Assembly: GCA_965220365.1 (NCBI GenBank)
Contig: OZ244823.1
Span: 1-64,000, forward strand
DNA from: Bin80 sp965220365
GTDB taxonomy: Bacteria; Bacteroidota; Rhodothermia; Rhodothermales; Bin80
DNA: 64,000 nt
Reading direction: 5' to 3'
Below the pieces are notes generated by a model, which was not told the origin of the DNA, made no database searches, and was given only the letters and a program-made list of their open reading frames with translations. Shown here in pieces: positions 27,474 through 36,906 of the stretch. Position 1 is the first letter of the stretch. Each line of letters begins with the position of its first letter. The translations under genes and the position numbers were made by a program.

Positions 27474-28214
27474 TCAGAATCCAAGATGCGAGGCATGAAG
27501 GGGATCGGTTGAGACGATTTCGGAGGCAATTGCTGCGCTGTACTGCTGGGTACTCAAATCCTGAAGCTGCCAGTGGGTAGCTGGGTCGTCGGGGAATTGA
27601 AAGATTCCTCTTGAAGCCCCGTGGCGAATATCCCGGGGGATCTCAATCTTGGTGAGATCGGTGGATAATCCGGTCCCGAAGCCTTTGAGCAGTGCCTCTT
27701 TCAGCGTCCAGTATCTAAAAAATAGCCTCGCTTTTTTTGCGCCCCTAGCCGACAAGATCTCTGCCCGCTCATTCGGGCCAAAAACCATCTCAGAAATCCC
27801 ATCAAAATCTCTCTTTCGTAAACCTGCTTCCACATCTACCCCCACACGCACTCCCTCCGTAATCGTAATCAGTCCATGAGGATCACTGTGACTCACATTG
27901 AATCTGATGGAGACTGGCTTCCCATGCAATAAGGCATACGGTTTGCCATGATCCGCGGCAGCAATCGAAAGTTCGGAGTTGTTACATCCGAGTTGCTGGC
28001 AAAGCAGGTAACGCAGCGCCGACCGGCAGAATGCAAACTCCCTTCGTGCACGGTCAACTTGATACCGCTGCCAACGCTGCCGCTCCTGCTCATGAAGCCA
28101 ACTGACTGCGTGTCGCTCATGAGCCTCGTCAAGAGCTAAATCAATGTGGACCACACTCACCTTACCGATTCGGCAAACAGGGCGAATCCATGATTGAATC
28201 ATATCAGCCTGCAT
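27474..28214 (-). CDS. 4'-phosphopantetheinyl transferase (Sfp type)
   Basis: The enzyme moves the phosphopantetheine arm of CoA to acyl- or peptidyl-carrier proteins. Motifs are visible: FNVSHSDPHGLITI, GVDVEAGLRKRDF (the Mg-binding GVDVE) and FRYWTLKEALLKGFGTGL (WxxKEAxxK). The frame is open to 28337, but the ATG at 28214 (MQADMIQSWIRP) avoids overlapping pyrD and gives a 246-residue protein of normal Sfp-like length; the Met four codons later is also possible. It lies just downstream of pyrD. No NRPS or PKS genes are present in the window, so it may serve fatty-acid ACP or a distant cluster. Confidence 0.9.
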   Translation of the reverse strand: MQADMIQSWIRPVCRIGKVSVVHIDLALDEAHERHAVSWLHEQERQRWQRYQVDRARREFAFCRSALRYLLCQQLGCNNSELSIAAADHGKPYALLHGKPVSIRFNVSHSDPHGLITITEGVRVGVDVEAGLRKRDFDGISEMVFGPNERAEILSARGAKKARLFFRYWTLKEALLKGFGTGLSTDLTKIEIPRDIRHGASRGIFQFPDDPATHWQLQDLSTQQYSAAIASEIVSTDPLHASHLGF

Positions 28215-28287
28215 GGTAAAAGGACGTGGAATTAAAAACTCTTTGCTCAGGAATCCCCGAATTGAACAACGAACGCATCTGTATGCC

Positions 28288-29415
28288 TCAAACACCGGGA
28301 CTAAATGGCAACTCGGTAACACTTGCAGATTCTCCAATGCCCGGTGCGGTACCTACAACGGACGCAATAGATGTGTATCCACTGGATTTCAGCCGCTGAG
28401 CCAACCCTCGCTTTATAGTCTGGACAAGCTTCGGCCCCTCATAGACGAGTGCAGTATAGATTTGCAGGAGACTGGCACCCGCACGGATCATCTGATAGGC
28501 ATTTTCCGCTGAGGAAATCCCCCCGACTCCAATAATCGGATAATCGGGGCCAACACAGGAGCGAACATACCTGACCATTTGAACTGCCCTTGGATAGATC
28601 GGCGGGCCACTGAGTCCCCCATCACCGATGGCATGCAGGGATTCTTTATCGGTCATGAGCCCGAGACGGTCCTTGGCTGTATTCGTTACGACAAACCCAT
28701 TGACTCCATGGCGGACTGCCGTCTCCAGGAGTGCCTCCGTCTGACTGTCATAGATCACCTTTGGGGTATCTGGAGGGGAGAGCTTCACCAAGACTGGAAC
28801 ACGGTTACCCACCTGATCCATCAGAGCATTCAATAGTGAATCTAGGTGCTCCGGTACTTCGAAGCTCTTCCCATCTATGGTGTTGGGACACGAGATGTTG
28901 ATGGTCAGGTAATCGGCATACGGCAAAAGCCGCAAAGCACACTGGCAGTAATCCTCAATGGCCGATGAGCTTCCATCTACTCTGGCAATGCTCACACCAA
29001 TCGGCATTTTAACCGCAGAGTAGCAGGACAAACGCTGGACAACCCGACGTGAACCCTTGCTGGGGAGTCCCAACCGGTTGATGATCGCACGATCTTCCGG
29101 GAGGCGAAACAGCCGCGGCCGCGAATTCCCGGATGAACGGTTCACCGTAACTGAACCCACTTCTGCATGGCCGAACCCCAGCCTGTCCCAAAATGAGACC
29201 AATAAGGCATTCTTGTCACACCCTGCAGCCAAGCCAATCGGATTCGGAAAATTCAATCCCCAAATCTTTTGATGAAGGATCGGATCATCAAAGCCAAATG
29301 TCTTCTCTAAATGTGCCGGTGCAATCCGATCTGCAATCCATGCGGCACTAAAACCTAACCGGTGAGCTAATTCAGGATCCAGCCCGAAGAGCCGGCGTAG
29401 CAGAACGGAATCCAT
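28288..29415 (-). CDS. pyrD: Class 2 (quinone-dependent) dihydroorotate dehydrogenase with a Cys base
   Basis: PyrD oxidises dihydroorotate to orotate in pyrimidine synthesis, passing electrons to membrane quinone. The class 2 features are the N-terminal membrane-associating helices (LLRRLFGLDPELAHRLGF), GLAAGCDKNA, EVGSVTVNRSSGNSRPRLFR, and the 375-residue length. PIIGVGGISSAENAYQMI and GASLLQIYTALVYEGP bind the FMN phosphate. The active-site loop reads N173-I-S-C176-PNT. Class 2 enzymes normally have Ser at the last of these positions (NxSSPNT), whereas Cys there is typical of class 1. The C-terminus extends about 20 residues past the usual end. It lies 11 bases downstream of the large barrel protein gene. 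Confidence 0.93.
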   Translation of the reverse strand: MDSVLLRRLFGLDPELAHRLGFSAAWIADRIAPAHLEKTFGFDDPILHQKIWGLNFPNPIGLAAGCDKNALLVSFWDRLGFGHAEVGSVTVNRSSGNSRPRLFRLPEDRAIINRLGLPSKGSRRVVQRLSCYSAVKMPIGVSIARVDGSSSAIEDYCQCALRLLPYADYLTINISCPNTIDGKSFEVPEHLDSLLNALMDQVGNRVPVLVKLSPPDTPKVIYDSQTEALLETAVRHGVNGFVVTNTAKDRLGLMTDKESLHAIGDGGLSGPPIYPRAVQMVRYVRSCVGPDYPIIGVGGISSAENAYQMIRAGASLLQIYTALVYEGPKLVQTIKRGLAQRLKSSGYTSIASVVGTAPGIGESASVTELPFSPGV

Positions 29416-29426
29416 TTCACACTACG

Positions 29427-32400
29427 TTACCAGCCAGGTAGTAACTGGAATCCAAAATGTGCCCCCTTATCCGGCCGCTGGAATGGGTAGGCATAGTAGA
29501 TCTCAAAGATGATATAGCCCAGCAGATTGAATCGAGCCGATGGGCCTGCACTGATCACCGGCACGCGCTCCACTGTATCCCGCTCGAACTTGAGCATTTT
29601 GAGCGGATCATCTCCTTGATTCCAAGCCATTCCTGCATCAACAAAGCCGACCAACTCCAATGGTAAATAGGGGAAGTTGAACAGTCCCAGCGCCTCCGTT
29701 CCAAATAATGGTAGGCGGATCTCAGCACTCGCCATCGCAGCACGCGTCCCATAGAGGCGCGTATATACCGAACATGCAATATCCTGACACTCCTCCGCAA
29801 AATCAAAGGAACCATAATTGTATCCGCGAACGAAACCCCGATAATATGGATAATAAAGGCTCTCCCGTGAAAAAATCTGACCCTGATCGCCCCCAAAATT
29901 TCCCGCAAACATGCCTCGAATCGCGAACGTAACCGGCTCATAGAAGAAATAGCGTCGATAATCGCCTAATACACTGACGAAGTTGTCCGTCCCAAAACGA
30001 GGAACAACTTCAAGCCGGTAGCGCCCCCCCTGAGAAGGTGACGTAAAGCCGAAATTGCTGAAGTCCCCAACATAAGCCAGACCCGCGTCGAAGTAATAGA
30101 ATCCATCCGGCTCGCACGCCCACACGGTTTGTCGCTCCTCGGCCGTCAGATTACTGCACTTATCTGCATTCCTGCGCTCTCTCTGAATCCCAAAAGCTGT
30201 ATAAGTGTACGTATAGGCCTGAATATCAAACCCGTAGCGGGTGAATCCCCAAAAAACCTCCAGACGACGGGTCGTCGAAAAAGGATACGAGCCAATGCCA
30301 CGAACCTGATCCAGATAAAGCCGCTGCCGCAGGTCCTGGATAACATACTGTCCATGCTGATTAATGCCCTGTCGCGGGTAGCCATACAGATAAGGAATAT
30401 GGGCAACCAGACCGCCATAATTGAATCGTCGACCACGATTCATGTACTGAGCCATCCCCCCTATATCCCGGAAAGTCCCGTTCGCCTGCGCCACAACTGC
30501 CAAATTCCGATTCCCCAACATATCGCTGAAATAAAATCCAACCCCCCCGGAAGCACCACCTCCATAATATCCGCCTACAGATACGCCGATGGAAGGAGGC
30601 GCAACATAGTCCAGACGAAGGCGCGAATCATAGATCTTTTCAACCGTGGTACGAGGCTCTGGCAACCCGGTCAAAGGGTCATCTAGGTAGTTTTCAACCA
30701 ACCCCTCATTCGCCGCACTTTGAGGTGGTAGAATACTGGCTTGGGACAGTGCACTACTCTCGACGAGATCTCCCATTGCTTCATCCTGCTCAAGTCCAAA
30801 GACCGAATATCCGCCGTCATAAAAGACAGAGTAAACAACCCGTCCATTCTGAGAGGCCACACTCATTGTGGGCGAGAGCGCTGTAATCCCGCTGACTCCC
30901 GTTTTTAAATTCGTCACACGGTACGAAGCCTCTTCACGCAAATCGTACCGATAAATATCAGAAAATCCATCCTGATCACTCACAAAATACAGACTCTGTC
31001 CGTTCGGAGAGAATTGCGGACTGATGTGTTTTCCCTTCATAAAAGGACGTAGGGTTCTGTGCGTACCACTTTCAAGATCGATCAATGAGAAACGGGTATC
31101 GGCATACTCCAGGGTTTCAAAATTTGACCCCTCCGGCCCTCGGTCTGTGACTACTACAATCGTCCGGCCATCCGGAGACCACGCTGGCTGCAGGTCAGCA
31201 AACCGGTCACTGGTAATCTGTCGAGCCTGCTGATTCTCTATGTCATAAATGTACAGGTCGCTGATTCCGCCATCAATCCCCGAGAATGCAATGGATCGAC
31301 CATCTGGAGACCATGCAGGATTGCTGAGCGCACTTACACCACCTACACTAATCCGTCGTTCAATTGCACCACTATCCAGATCCCATATCGAAATTTCATT
31401 GTCTCCCTGAACGAAGGTCACAAATGCAAATTGTTTCCCGTCAGGAGACCAAGAGCCTGCGGAACTGATAAAGCGGATATTATCAAAATGGGGATTGGTG
31501 TTGGTTGACTGAAGTTTGCGGATGGTTTCTCCTGTTACTGCATCTGCAATGAACAGGTTGATATTGAAGATATCCCTCTCGCTCAAGTATGCAATGTACT
31601 GTCCATCCGGGCTCACAGCAGGGGACAGGTTCAAGGCACCTCCACTGAGCTCTTCCGAAAGGATGGCAGTCCCCGCACTGTCTGGATGCGTGCGTGACTC
31701 CATCAGGGGCAGGTATGCCTCCTGGATTGCCTGTGCCCATTCCACCGAAAGCGAATCAGCCGTAATCCCAATCGTATATACAAACGCGGAATCAACCCCT
31801 ACGCGCCCGCCTAACTTGAAAAGATTGGTTACCGCCGCATCACCATATTTACCACCGATGTAGGCTAGGTAGGCCTGTCCATATCGGTATGGAAAGTACT
31901 TATTGCTCCGGGTCATATCTTCGATGGTCGGCAAATCATCCCGCAATGCAGCGTCACGCATCCACATGGCCGTATGTGCATCATCACGGCCCACCGACAG
32001 ATACTCTGCCATTCCCTCTACAAGCCAAAGCGGAAGGAGCTGAAGAGCAAAGCGGGAGCTATCTCCGCGCGACAGTCCAATATCGTATTGAAAGCTGTGC
32101 ACCAACTCGTGACCCAGTACATGATCCGTCTCCTTATAAATTCCTGTGAGTGGCATGACCACCCTCTCTTTTAGGCTTTCGGTCACCCCTCCAGTGCCCT
32201 GACCTAAAAATCCTCCGATCACATTGGTCTGCTGAAAGTCAGCATCGTTGGCGTAAAAAATGATCGGTTTGCGCTCATGGAAATCGCGCAGAAAGGTTCG
32301 GGAATGCCGACGATACCACCGTTCACCCATACGGGACGCATCCTCAACCGCATCCTTTGCTTCCGGGTAATAGTAGAATTCAAAGTGGGGAGTCTGAAAA

Positions 32401-32522
32401 CTTCTGAACTCAAATCGATCGTATTGGACTTTATTGCGCCCGAACTGCTGTGCCAGTACAGGGGAGATCCCCACGAGAACCTGTAGAACGATGACCGCTG
32501 TGATCTTCAAGATATTTCTCAT
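29427..32522 (-). CDS. Outer membrane fusion protein: gluzincin-like peptidase domain, PD40/TolB propeller and BamA-like barrel
   Basis: With the start at 32522 (MRNILKITAVIVLQ) the protein is 1,031 residues and has a signal peptide ending VLAQ. The first domain carries the zinc-peptidase motif HELVHSFQYD (H138, E139, H142) and a downstream WLVEGMAEYLS that could give the third ligand, as in gluzincins. A TolB/DPP-like propeller follows (about 290-620) with repeated SPDGQYIAYLSERD, SPDGKQFAFVTF, SPDGRSIAFSG and SPDGRTIVVVTDRG. The last 330 residues are rich in glycine and aromatic residues and end in a strand GAHFGFQLLPGW, like a BamA/surface-antigen barrel. It should be outer-membrane anchored with periplasmic or surface modules. 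The role is not known to me; protease activity is inferred from motifs. Confidence 0.82.
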   Translation of the reverse strand: MRNILKITAVIVLQVLVGISPVLAQQFGRNKVQYDRFEFRSFQTPHFEFYYYPEAKDAVEDASRMGERWYRRHSRTFLRDFHERKPIIFYANDADFQQTNVIGGFLGQGTGGVTESLKERVVMPLTGIYKETDHVLGHELVHSFQYDIGLSRGDSSRFALQLLPLWLVEGMAEYLSVGRDDAHTAMWMRDAALRDDLPTIEDMTRSNKYFPYRYGQAYLAYIGGKYGDAAVTNLFKLGGRVGVDSAFVYTIGITADSLSVEWAQAIQEAYLPLMESRTHPDSAGTAILSEELSGGALNLSPAVSPDGQYIAYLSERDIFNINLFIADAVTGETIRKLQSTNTNPHFDNIRFISSAGSWSPDGKQFAFVTFVQGDNEISIWDLDSGAIERRISVGGVSALSNPAWSPDGRSIAFSGIDGGISDLYIYDIENQQARQITSDRFADLQPAWSPDGRTIVVVTDRGPEGSNFETLEYADTRFSLIDLESGTHRTLRPFMKGKHISPQFSPNGQSLYFVSDQDGFSDIYRYDLREEASYRVTNLKTGVSGITALSPTMSVASQNGRVVYSVFYDGGYSVFGLEQDEAMGDLVESSALSQASILPPQSAANEGLVENYLDDPLTGLPEPRTTVEKIYDSRLRLDYVAPPSIGVSVGGYYGGGASGGVGFYFSDMLGNRNLAVVAQANGTFRDIGGMAQYMNRGRRFNYGGLVAHIPYLYGYPRQGINQHGQYVIQDLRQRLYLDQVRGIGSYPFSTTRRLEVFWGFTRYGFDIQAYTYTYTAFGIQRERRNADKCSNLTAEERQTVWACEPDGFYYFDAGLAYVGDFSNFGFTSPSQGGRYRLEVVPRFGTDNFVSVLGDYRRYFFYEPVTFAIRGMFAGNFGGDQGQIFSRESLYYPYYRGFVRGYNYGSFDFAEECQDIACSVYTRLYGTRAAMASAEIRLPLFGTEALGLFNFPYLPLELVGFVDAGMAWNQGDDPLKMLKFERDTVERVPVISAGPSARFNLLGYIIFEIYYAYPFQRPDKGAHFGFQLLPGW

Positions 32523-32665
32523 AGAGTTATTCCGCTGATCATTAATTTTATGTATCCGGGAACTGTCTGGCACCCTCGCCGAGTAGTATAATAGGCTTAG
32601 ATTGGCAGGCGGTTCCCCAAAAACCCTCCCGTACCCAAAATACTGACAATAATCATACCAAGGCA

Positions 32666-34510
32666 TTGACAAAAAACCGATTCACCCTCTTTTGCTGTGC
32701 TGTTGTTTTCGTGCTGTCGGTCCTGAGCCTCCAACTTTTTCGGCTACAGGTAACCGAACGTCAGGACCTCTCAGAAATCGCACGTGGTAACGCACTGCGT
32801 GACATACGTGTACTTCCCGCTCGCGGACTGGTCTATGACCGTGAGGGTACCCTCATGGTCCATAATACGCCGACCTACACAATCTCTCTTGCACCGAGAT
32901 ATTTCGACCGAACCCGCATACCACTACTGGCAAAACATCTGGATGTCCCCGACTCTGTTGTAACGCTGCGCCTGCAGGAAGCACAGGACTATAATCCTTA
33001 TCGGCTGTACCCTTCCTTTTCGAATGTTTCATTTGAGCAATACAGCCGCATCCTTGAAGATGCATACCTGCTGCCTGGTGTCGGTTGGGAAATCAAACAA
33101 CAAAGACGTTATCCTACAAACGCCCAGGCTTCGCATGCTCTGGGATATATCGGAGAAGTCAACCGCGAAGAACTGAATTCCATCGACCATGAATCTGACT
33201 CTTCGCTCTACCGTCAGGGAGATTTTCTGGGGCGAACCGGTATTGAGCGGGGATATGAGCCTTGGCTGCGAGGAATCCCCGGTGTTGCTCGCCGCTGGGT
33301 AAATGTATATGGTCTGGAGATCATGTCCTACGCGCAAGGCCAAGGAGATCAGCCACCACGAGGGAATTATGATCTTTACCTCACCCTAGATCATCGTGTT
33401 CAGGAATTTGCTGAGTCTCTGTTTGTCAACAAACGCGGAGCAGTGGTCGCCCTGGATCCCAATGATGGTGGCATTATCGCACTGGTCAGCAAGCCGGATT
33501 ACTCGCTTGAATCGCTCAATCAAGGCATTCAAAGCGAGGCCTGGCAAGCTCTGGTCAGCCATAATGAACAGCCTCTTTATAATCGAGCTACGATGAATTT
33601 GATGCCTCCAGGATCAACCTGGAAGCCGTTCATGGCACTTTTGGGGTTGTCGGAAGGGCTCCTCGGAGACGAGGGAGCCGATGCAACGATTTACTGTAAC
33701 GGGTATCACCCATTCGGTCAGGGTCGTTTTTTTCGGTGTCTGGACGCACATGGCCACCAAAACGTTGTAGAGGCCATACAGAATTCATGTAATACATTCT
33801 TTTTCGAATTAGCTCGGAGGATGGATCTTGGCGTCTTCAAAAAGTATGCGAACCACTTTGGCTTCGGAGTAGAATCTCCCACGGACCTGCGAGAACAGAC
33901 GACTGGCTTCATTCCCGATTCCGCCTACTTCGAGCGAACCGGGAGAGACTGGGGTATCGGAGCAATCATGAATCTCGGTGTCGGGCAGGGAGATATGGGA
34001 GTTACTCCATTTCAATTGGCCCGGTATGCCGCTGCGCTGGCCAACGGGGGCACGCTGTACGCACCCCGTATGGTTTCTCACCTGATTGAGCCCGAAACAA
34101 ATGAACGAGTAGAACTGCCCGACATATCTGATCCCATTTACCTGGACATTGACACGGCCTACGTAAACCTGGTCCGTGAAGGAATGCGCCTAGTCATGGA
34201 GGCGGGCACCGCACGCGCTTCACAAATTCCCGGGATTCCGAGTGCGGGAAAGACGGGGACGGCGCAGGCCCCCGGCAATTTTACTGATCATTCAGTCTTC
34301 ATCATGTTCGCACCATTTGATAATCCCCAGATTGCCTTGGCCGTCCAATGTGAAAACACAGGAAACGGAAGCCAGTGTGCGGCTCCGATTGCCAGCCTGC
34401 TTGCAGAGATGTATCTCAAGGGAGAGATCACTCCCTCCTGGCAAACGGATATCCGAATGCAGCGTGCCTTATCAGCAACCAGCCAGTCACTGACACAAGC
34501 AGTCCAATAA
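32666..34510 (+). CDS. mrdA: Penicillin-binding protein 2 (elongasome transpeptidase)
   Basis: The 614-residue protein has an N-terminal membrane anchor (residues 6-24), a PBP dimerisation domain (LPARGLVYDREGTLMVHN) and a transpeptidase domain. The active-site motifs are S317-T-W-K320 in PPGSTWKPF, S374-C-N376 in NSCNTFFF and K529-T-G531 in AGKTGTAQ. It cross-links peptidoglycan during cell elongation, together with RodA, whose gene follows after three bases. The start is TTG at 32666; the usual upstream mreBCD genes are not adjacent. It is divergent from the barrel fusion gene, with 143 bases between starts. Confidence 0.95.
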   Translation: MTKNRFTLFCCAVVFVLSVLSLQLFRLQVTERQDLSEIARGNALRDIRVLPARGLVYDREGTLMVHNTPTYTISLAPRYFDRTRIPLLAKHLDVPDSVVTLRLQEAQDYNPYRLYPSFSNVSFEQYSRILEDAYLLPGVGWEIKQQRRYPTNAQASHALGYIGEVNREELNSIDHESDSSLYRQGDFLGRTGIERGYEPWLRGIPGVARRWVNVYGLEIMSYAQGQGDQPPRGNYDLYLTLDHRVQEFAESLFVNKRGAVVALDPNDGGIIALVSKPDYSLESLNQGIQSEAWQALVSHNEQPLYNRATMNLMPPGSTWKPFMALLGLSEGLLGDEGADATIYCNGYHPFGQGRFFRCLDAHGHQNVVEAIQNSCNTFFFELARRMDLGVFKKYANHFGFGVESPTDLREQTTGFIPDSAYFERTGRDWGIGAIMNLGVGQGDMGVTPFQLARYAAALANGGTLYAPRMVSHLIEPETNERVELPDISDPIYLDIDTAYVNLVREGMRLVMEAGTARASQIPGIPSAGKTGTAQAPGNFTDHSVFIMFAPFDNPQIALAVQCENTGNGSQCAAPIASLLAEMYLKGEITPSWQTDIRMQRALSATSQSLTQAVQ

Positions 34511-34513
34511 TTC

Positions 34514-35770
34514 ATGCGACGGTGGTATCGAAACCTTGACATCTCAACTCTTTTGATCTGGATTGCCCTGTGTGCCTGTGGGCTGGTTGCGATTTATAGC
34601 TCTACCCACGGGGAAGCGCAGGAATTTTTGCTGAACACAGTCCAGAACAGTTTCCCACGACAGCGTCTCTGGCTTATGATCTCCACCGTTGCGCTCGTGA
34701 CTATTCTATTGGTACCAATGCGTCTGTTGATTCGAATGGTCCCGTGGATTTATCTGGCAACTATCGGATTTTTGATCCTAGCTCTGGTGATTGGCCGCGA
34801 AGTGGGTGGAGCACGTTCATGGGTCTACTTTGGACCGATCGGCTTCCAGTCCTCCGAGTTGGCAAAAATTGGAGGACTGCTCATGGCTGCTTTTGTGTTG
34901 GCATCCCGCAGGAAGGAGAAATCAATTCTGCCTACGGCGATGATCACTGCTGGAGCCCTTGGTCTGCCGGCCCTACTGATCATTCTCCAGAATGACCTCG
35001 GAACCGCACTTGTATTTGTGGGCCTTATGCCCATCCTTGCGCTCTGTGGCGGAGTGCCCCTCAGGATTGTCGGACTCTTGATCCTCTTTCCCGTTGCGGG
35101 GTATCTGACAATCCTCAGCTGGCCGGTTGCCTTGGGGTTTACGGCCCTGGTTGGGATTATAGCGTGGTATGGAACACGCAGCCGCATCTGGGTCGCCGCC
35201 GGGGTGATCGCCAGCGCAATGACCATCAGCATCGCCAACTTTGCGCTGCAGTATGTGCTGCAACCGCATCAGGTTGCCCGTATTGTCTCTTTTTCCAATC
35301 CCGAAGCGGATGAATACCGGGCCAATGTTGGTTTCCATCTCGTGCAATCGAAAGCAGCAATCGGGTCAGGTGGATGGTTTGGGCTAGGATTTCGTCAGGG
35401 CACCCAAACACAAGGCCGCTATATTCCCGAGCAATCTACAGATTTTGTATTCTCCGTCATTGGCGAGGAATGGGGGTTTGTTGGCGGGATCCTGGTCTTA
35501 TTACTCTTTGCTGCACTGATGCTTCGTTTACTCTGGCTGGCAAGAACCACTGACCACCCCTTCGGAAACCTTGTTGTTGCTGGGGTTGCAGGAATATTTT
35601 TGATTCATGTATGCGTGAATATTGGCATGGTGCTAGGTCTGCTGCCTGTGATCGGCATTCCGTTGCCTTTCCTATCCTATGGTGGCTCGGCCCTCCTCAC
35701 CAATACCACCCTCTTGGGCCTCGCTTTGGCGTGTTATATGAGACGGGCTGAATTTTCACTCTACGCGTAG
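34514..35770 (+). CDS. rodA: Rod shape-determining glycosyltransferase RodA (SEDS family)
   Basis: The 418-residue protein has about ten membrane-spanning segments. SEDS motifs are present: GARSWVYFGPIGFQSSELAKI, QNDLGTALVF, STDFVFSVIGEEWGFVGG and the end LPFLSYGGSALLTN. SEDS proteins polymerise lipid II into glycan strands and pair with a class B PBP, here the product of mrdA immediately upstream. Spacing of three bases indicates one operon. Confidence 0.95.
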   Translation: MRRWYRNLDISTLLIWIALCACGLVAIYSSTHGEAQEFLLNTVQNSFPRQRLWLMISTVALVTILLVPMRLLIRMVPWIYLATIGFLILALVIGREVGGARSWVYFGPIGFQSSELAKIGGLLMAAFVLASRRKEKSILPTAMITAGALGLPALLIILQNDLGTALVFVGLMPILALCGGVPLRIVGLLILFPVAGYLTILSWPVALGFTALVGIIAWYGTRSRIWVAAGVIASAMTISIANFALQYVLQPHQVARIVSFSNPEADEYRANVGFHLVQSKAAIGSGGWFGLGFRQGTQTQGRYIPEQSTDFVFSVIGEEWGFVGGILVLLLFAALMLRLLWLARTTDHPFGNLVVAGVAGIFLIHVCVNIGMVLGLLPVIGIPLPFLSYGGSALLTNTTLLGLALACYMRRAEFSLYA

Positions 35771-35774
35771 ACCA

Positions 35775-36905
35775 TTGAGTTCACCTCATTTTGACATCAT
35801 CGTGATTGGATTGGGAGCAGCTGGCAGTGCCGCATTGTTTCATGTCGCTCGAATGGGAGCTACCGTACTGGGAATCGATCGATTTGTCTGTCCGCATACG
35901 CATGGTTCAACGCACAGCGAGAGCCGAATTATACGAAAAAGCTATTCCGAAGGGCCACAATATCTGCCACTGCTCAACCGAGCCTATACGTTGTGGGCTG
36001 AATTGGAAAACGCATCTGCAACAAAACTCATGTACCTAGGGGGGTGTCTCAATATTGGTCAACCCGACAGTGAAATGGTTCGTGCTGCACAAAAAACCGC
36101 CATCGCCGGTAATACCCGGCATCTGCTGTTATCCTCCAACGAAGTGAACCAACGCTATCCCGGATATCGTCTCCAATCAGATCAGGTTGCACTGGTTGAT
36201 CTGGAAGCGGGCTACATCCAGCCTGAACTCTGTGTGCGCACCCATTTACGAAGAGCTGCAATGCACGGCGCCCAATGTCAGTTTGGGACACCCGTCCTGT
36301 CCTGGCGGGTCCAACAAGGTCGCGTTGTCGTGAAAACGGATCTGGATACCTTTGAAGCGCCACGGGTAATTCTGACGGCTGGAGCCTGGATGCGTGACTT
36401 CGCGCCTATTCCCCTGACGGTTGAGCGCGTCACGAATTCCTGGTTTACACCGACCGGCTCACACTTCACGCCTGCGCAATGTCCACCATTTATTCTGGAG
36501 GATGTGACTGGGTTGAAGAGCTATGGATGTCCCGACTTGGGCAGCGGGATCAAGGTAGGTCTACATTACTTAGGCCAAGTTGTCACACACCCAAAAGAGA
36601 TCAACCGAAAGGTCGGACTGGAAGATGAGGCCCATGCACGCGGAGTCCTAGAGAGGATCATGCCGGAGGCCGCAGGGAGGTGCCGTAAAACGACCGTCTG
36701 CATCTACTCAAATACGCCGGATAAACACTATCTCATAGACCGGATGTATGGGGATGACGAGCACGTTATCATAGGAAGTGCCTGTTCTGGCCATGGGTTC
36801 AAAGCCAGTTCTGCAGTTGGTGAATCATTGGCAGCTCTGGCTCTGGATAAACCTCCTCCCGTAGATCTCTCACCATTCAAATGGAGGTGGCCAATAAAGT
36901 CGTAA
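35775..36905 (+). CDS. Monomeric sarcosine oxidase / N-methyltryptophan oxidase-like flavoprotein
   Basis: The 376-residue protein starts (TTG at 35775) with a Rossmann FAD motif DIIVIGLGAAGSAALFHVARMG and continues with THSESRIIRKSYSEG, typical of the MSOX/MTOX/SolA family. The segment TTVCIYSNTPDKHYLID has the Cys that binds FAD covalently in MSOX. SACSGHGFKASSAVGE closes the FAD site. These enzymes oxidise N-methyl or secondary amino acids, giving an imine and hydrogen peroxide. The gene sits four bases after rodA and one base before argS, so it is co-transcribed with unrelated functions. The exact substrate is unknown. Confidence 0.88.
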   Translation: MSSPHFDIIVIGLGAAGSAALFHVARMGATVLGIDRFVCPHTHGSTHSESRIIRKSYSEGPQYLPLLNRAYTLWAELENASATKLMYLGGCLNIGQPDSEMVRAAQKTAIAGNTRHLLLSSNEVNQRYPGYRLQSDQVALVDLEAGYIQPELCVRTHLRRAAMHGAQCQFGTPVLSWRVQQGRVVVKTDLDTFEAPRVILTAGAWMRDFAPIPLTVERVTNSWFTPTGSHFTPAQCPPFILEDVTGLKSYGCPDLGSGIKVGLHYLGQVVTHPKEINRKVGLEDEAHARGVLERIMPEAAGRCRKTTVCIYSNTPDKHYLIDRMYGDDEHVIIGSACSGHGFKASSAVGESLAALALDKPPPVDLSPFKWRWPIKS

Positions 36906-36906
36906 T

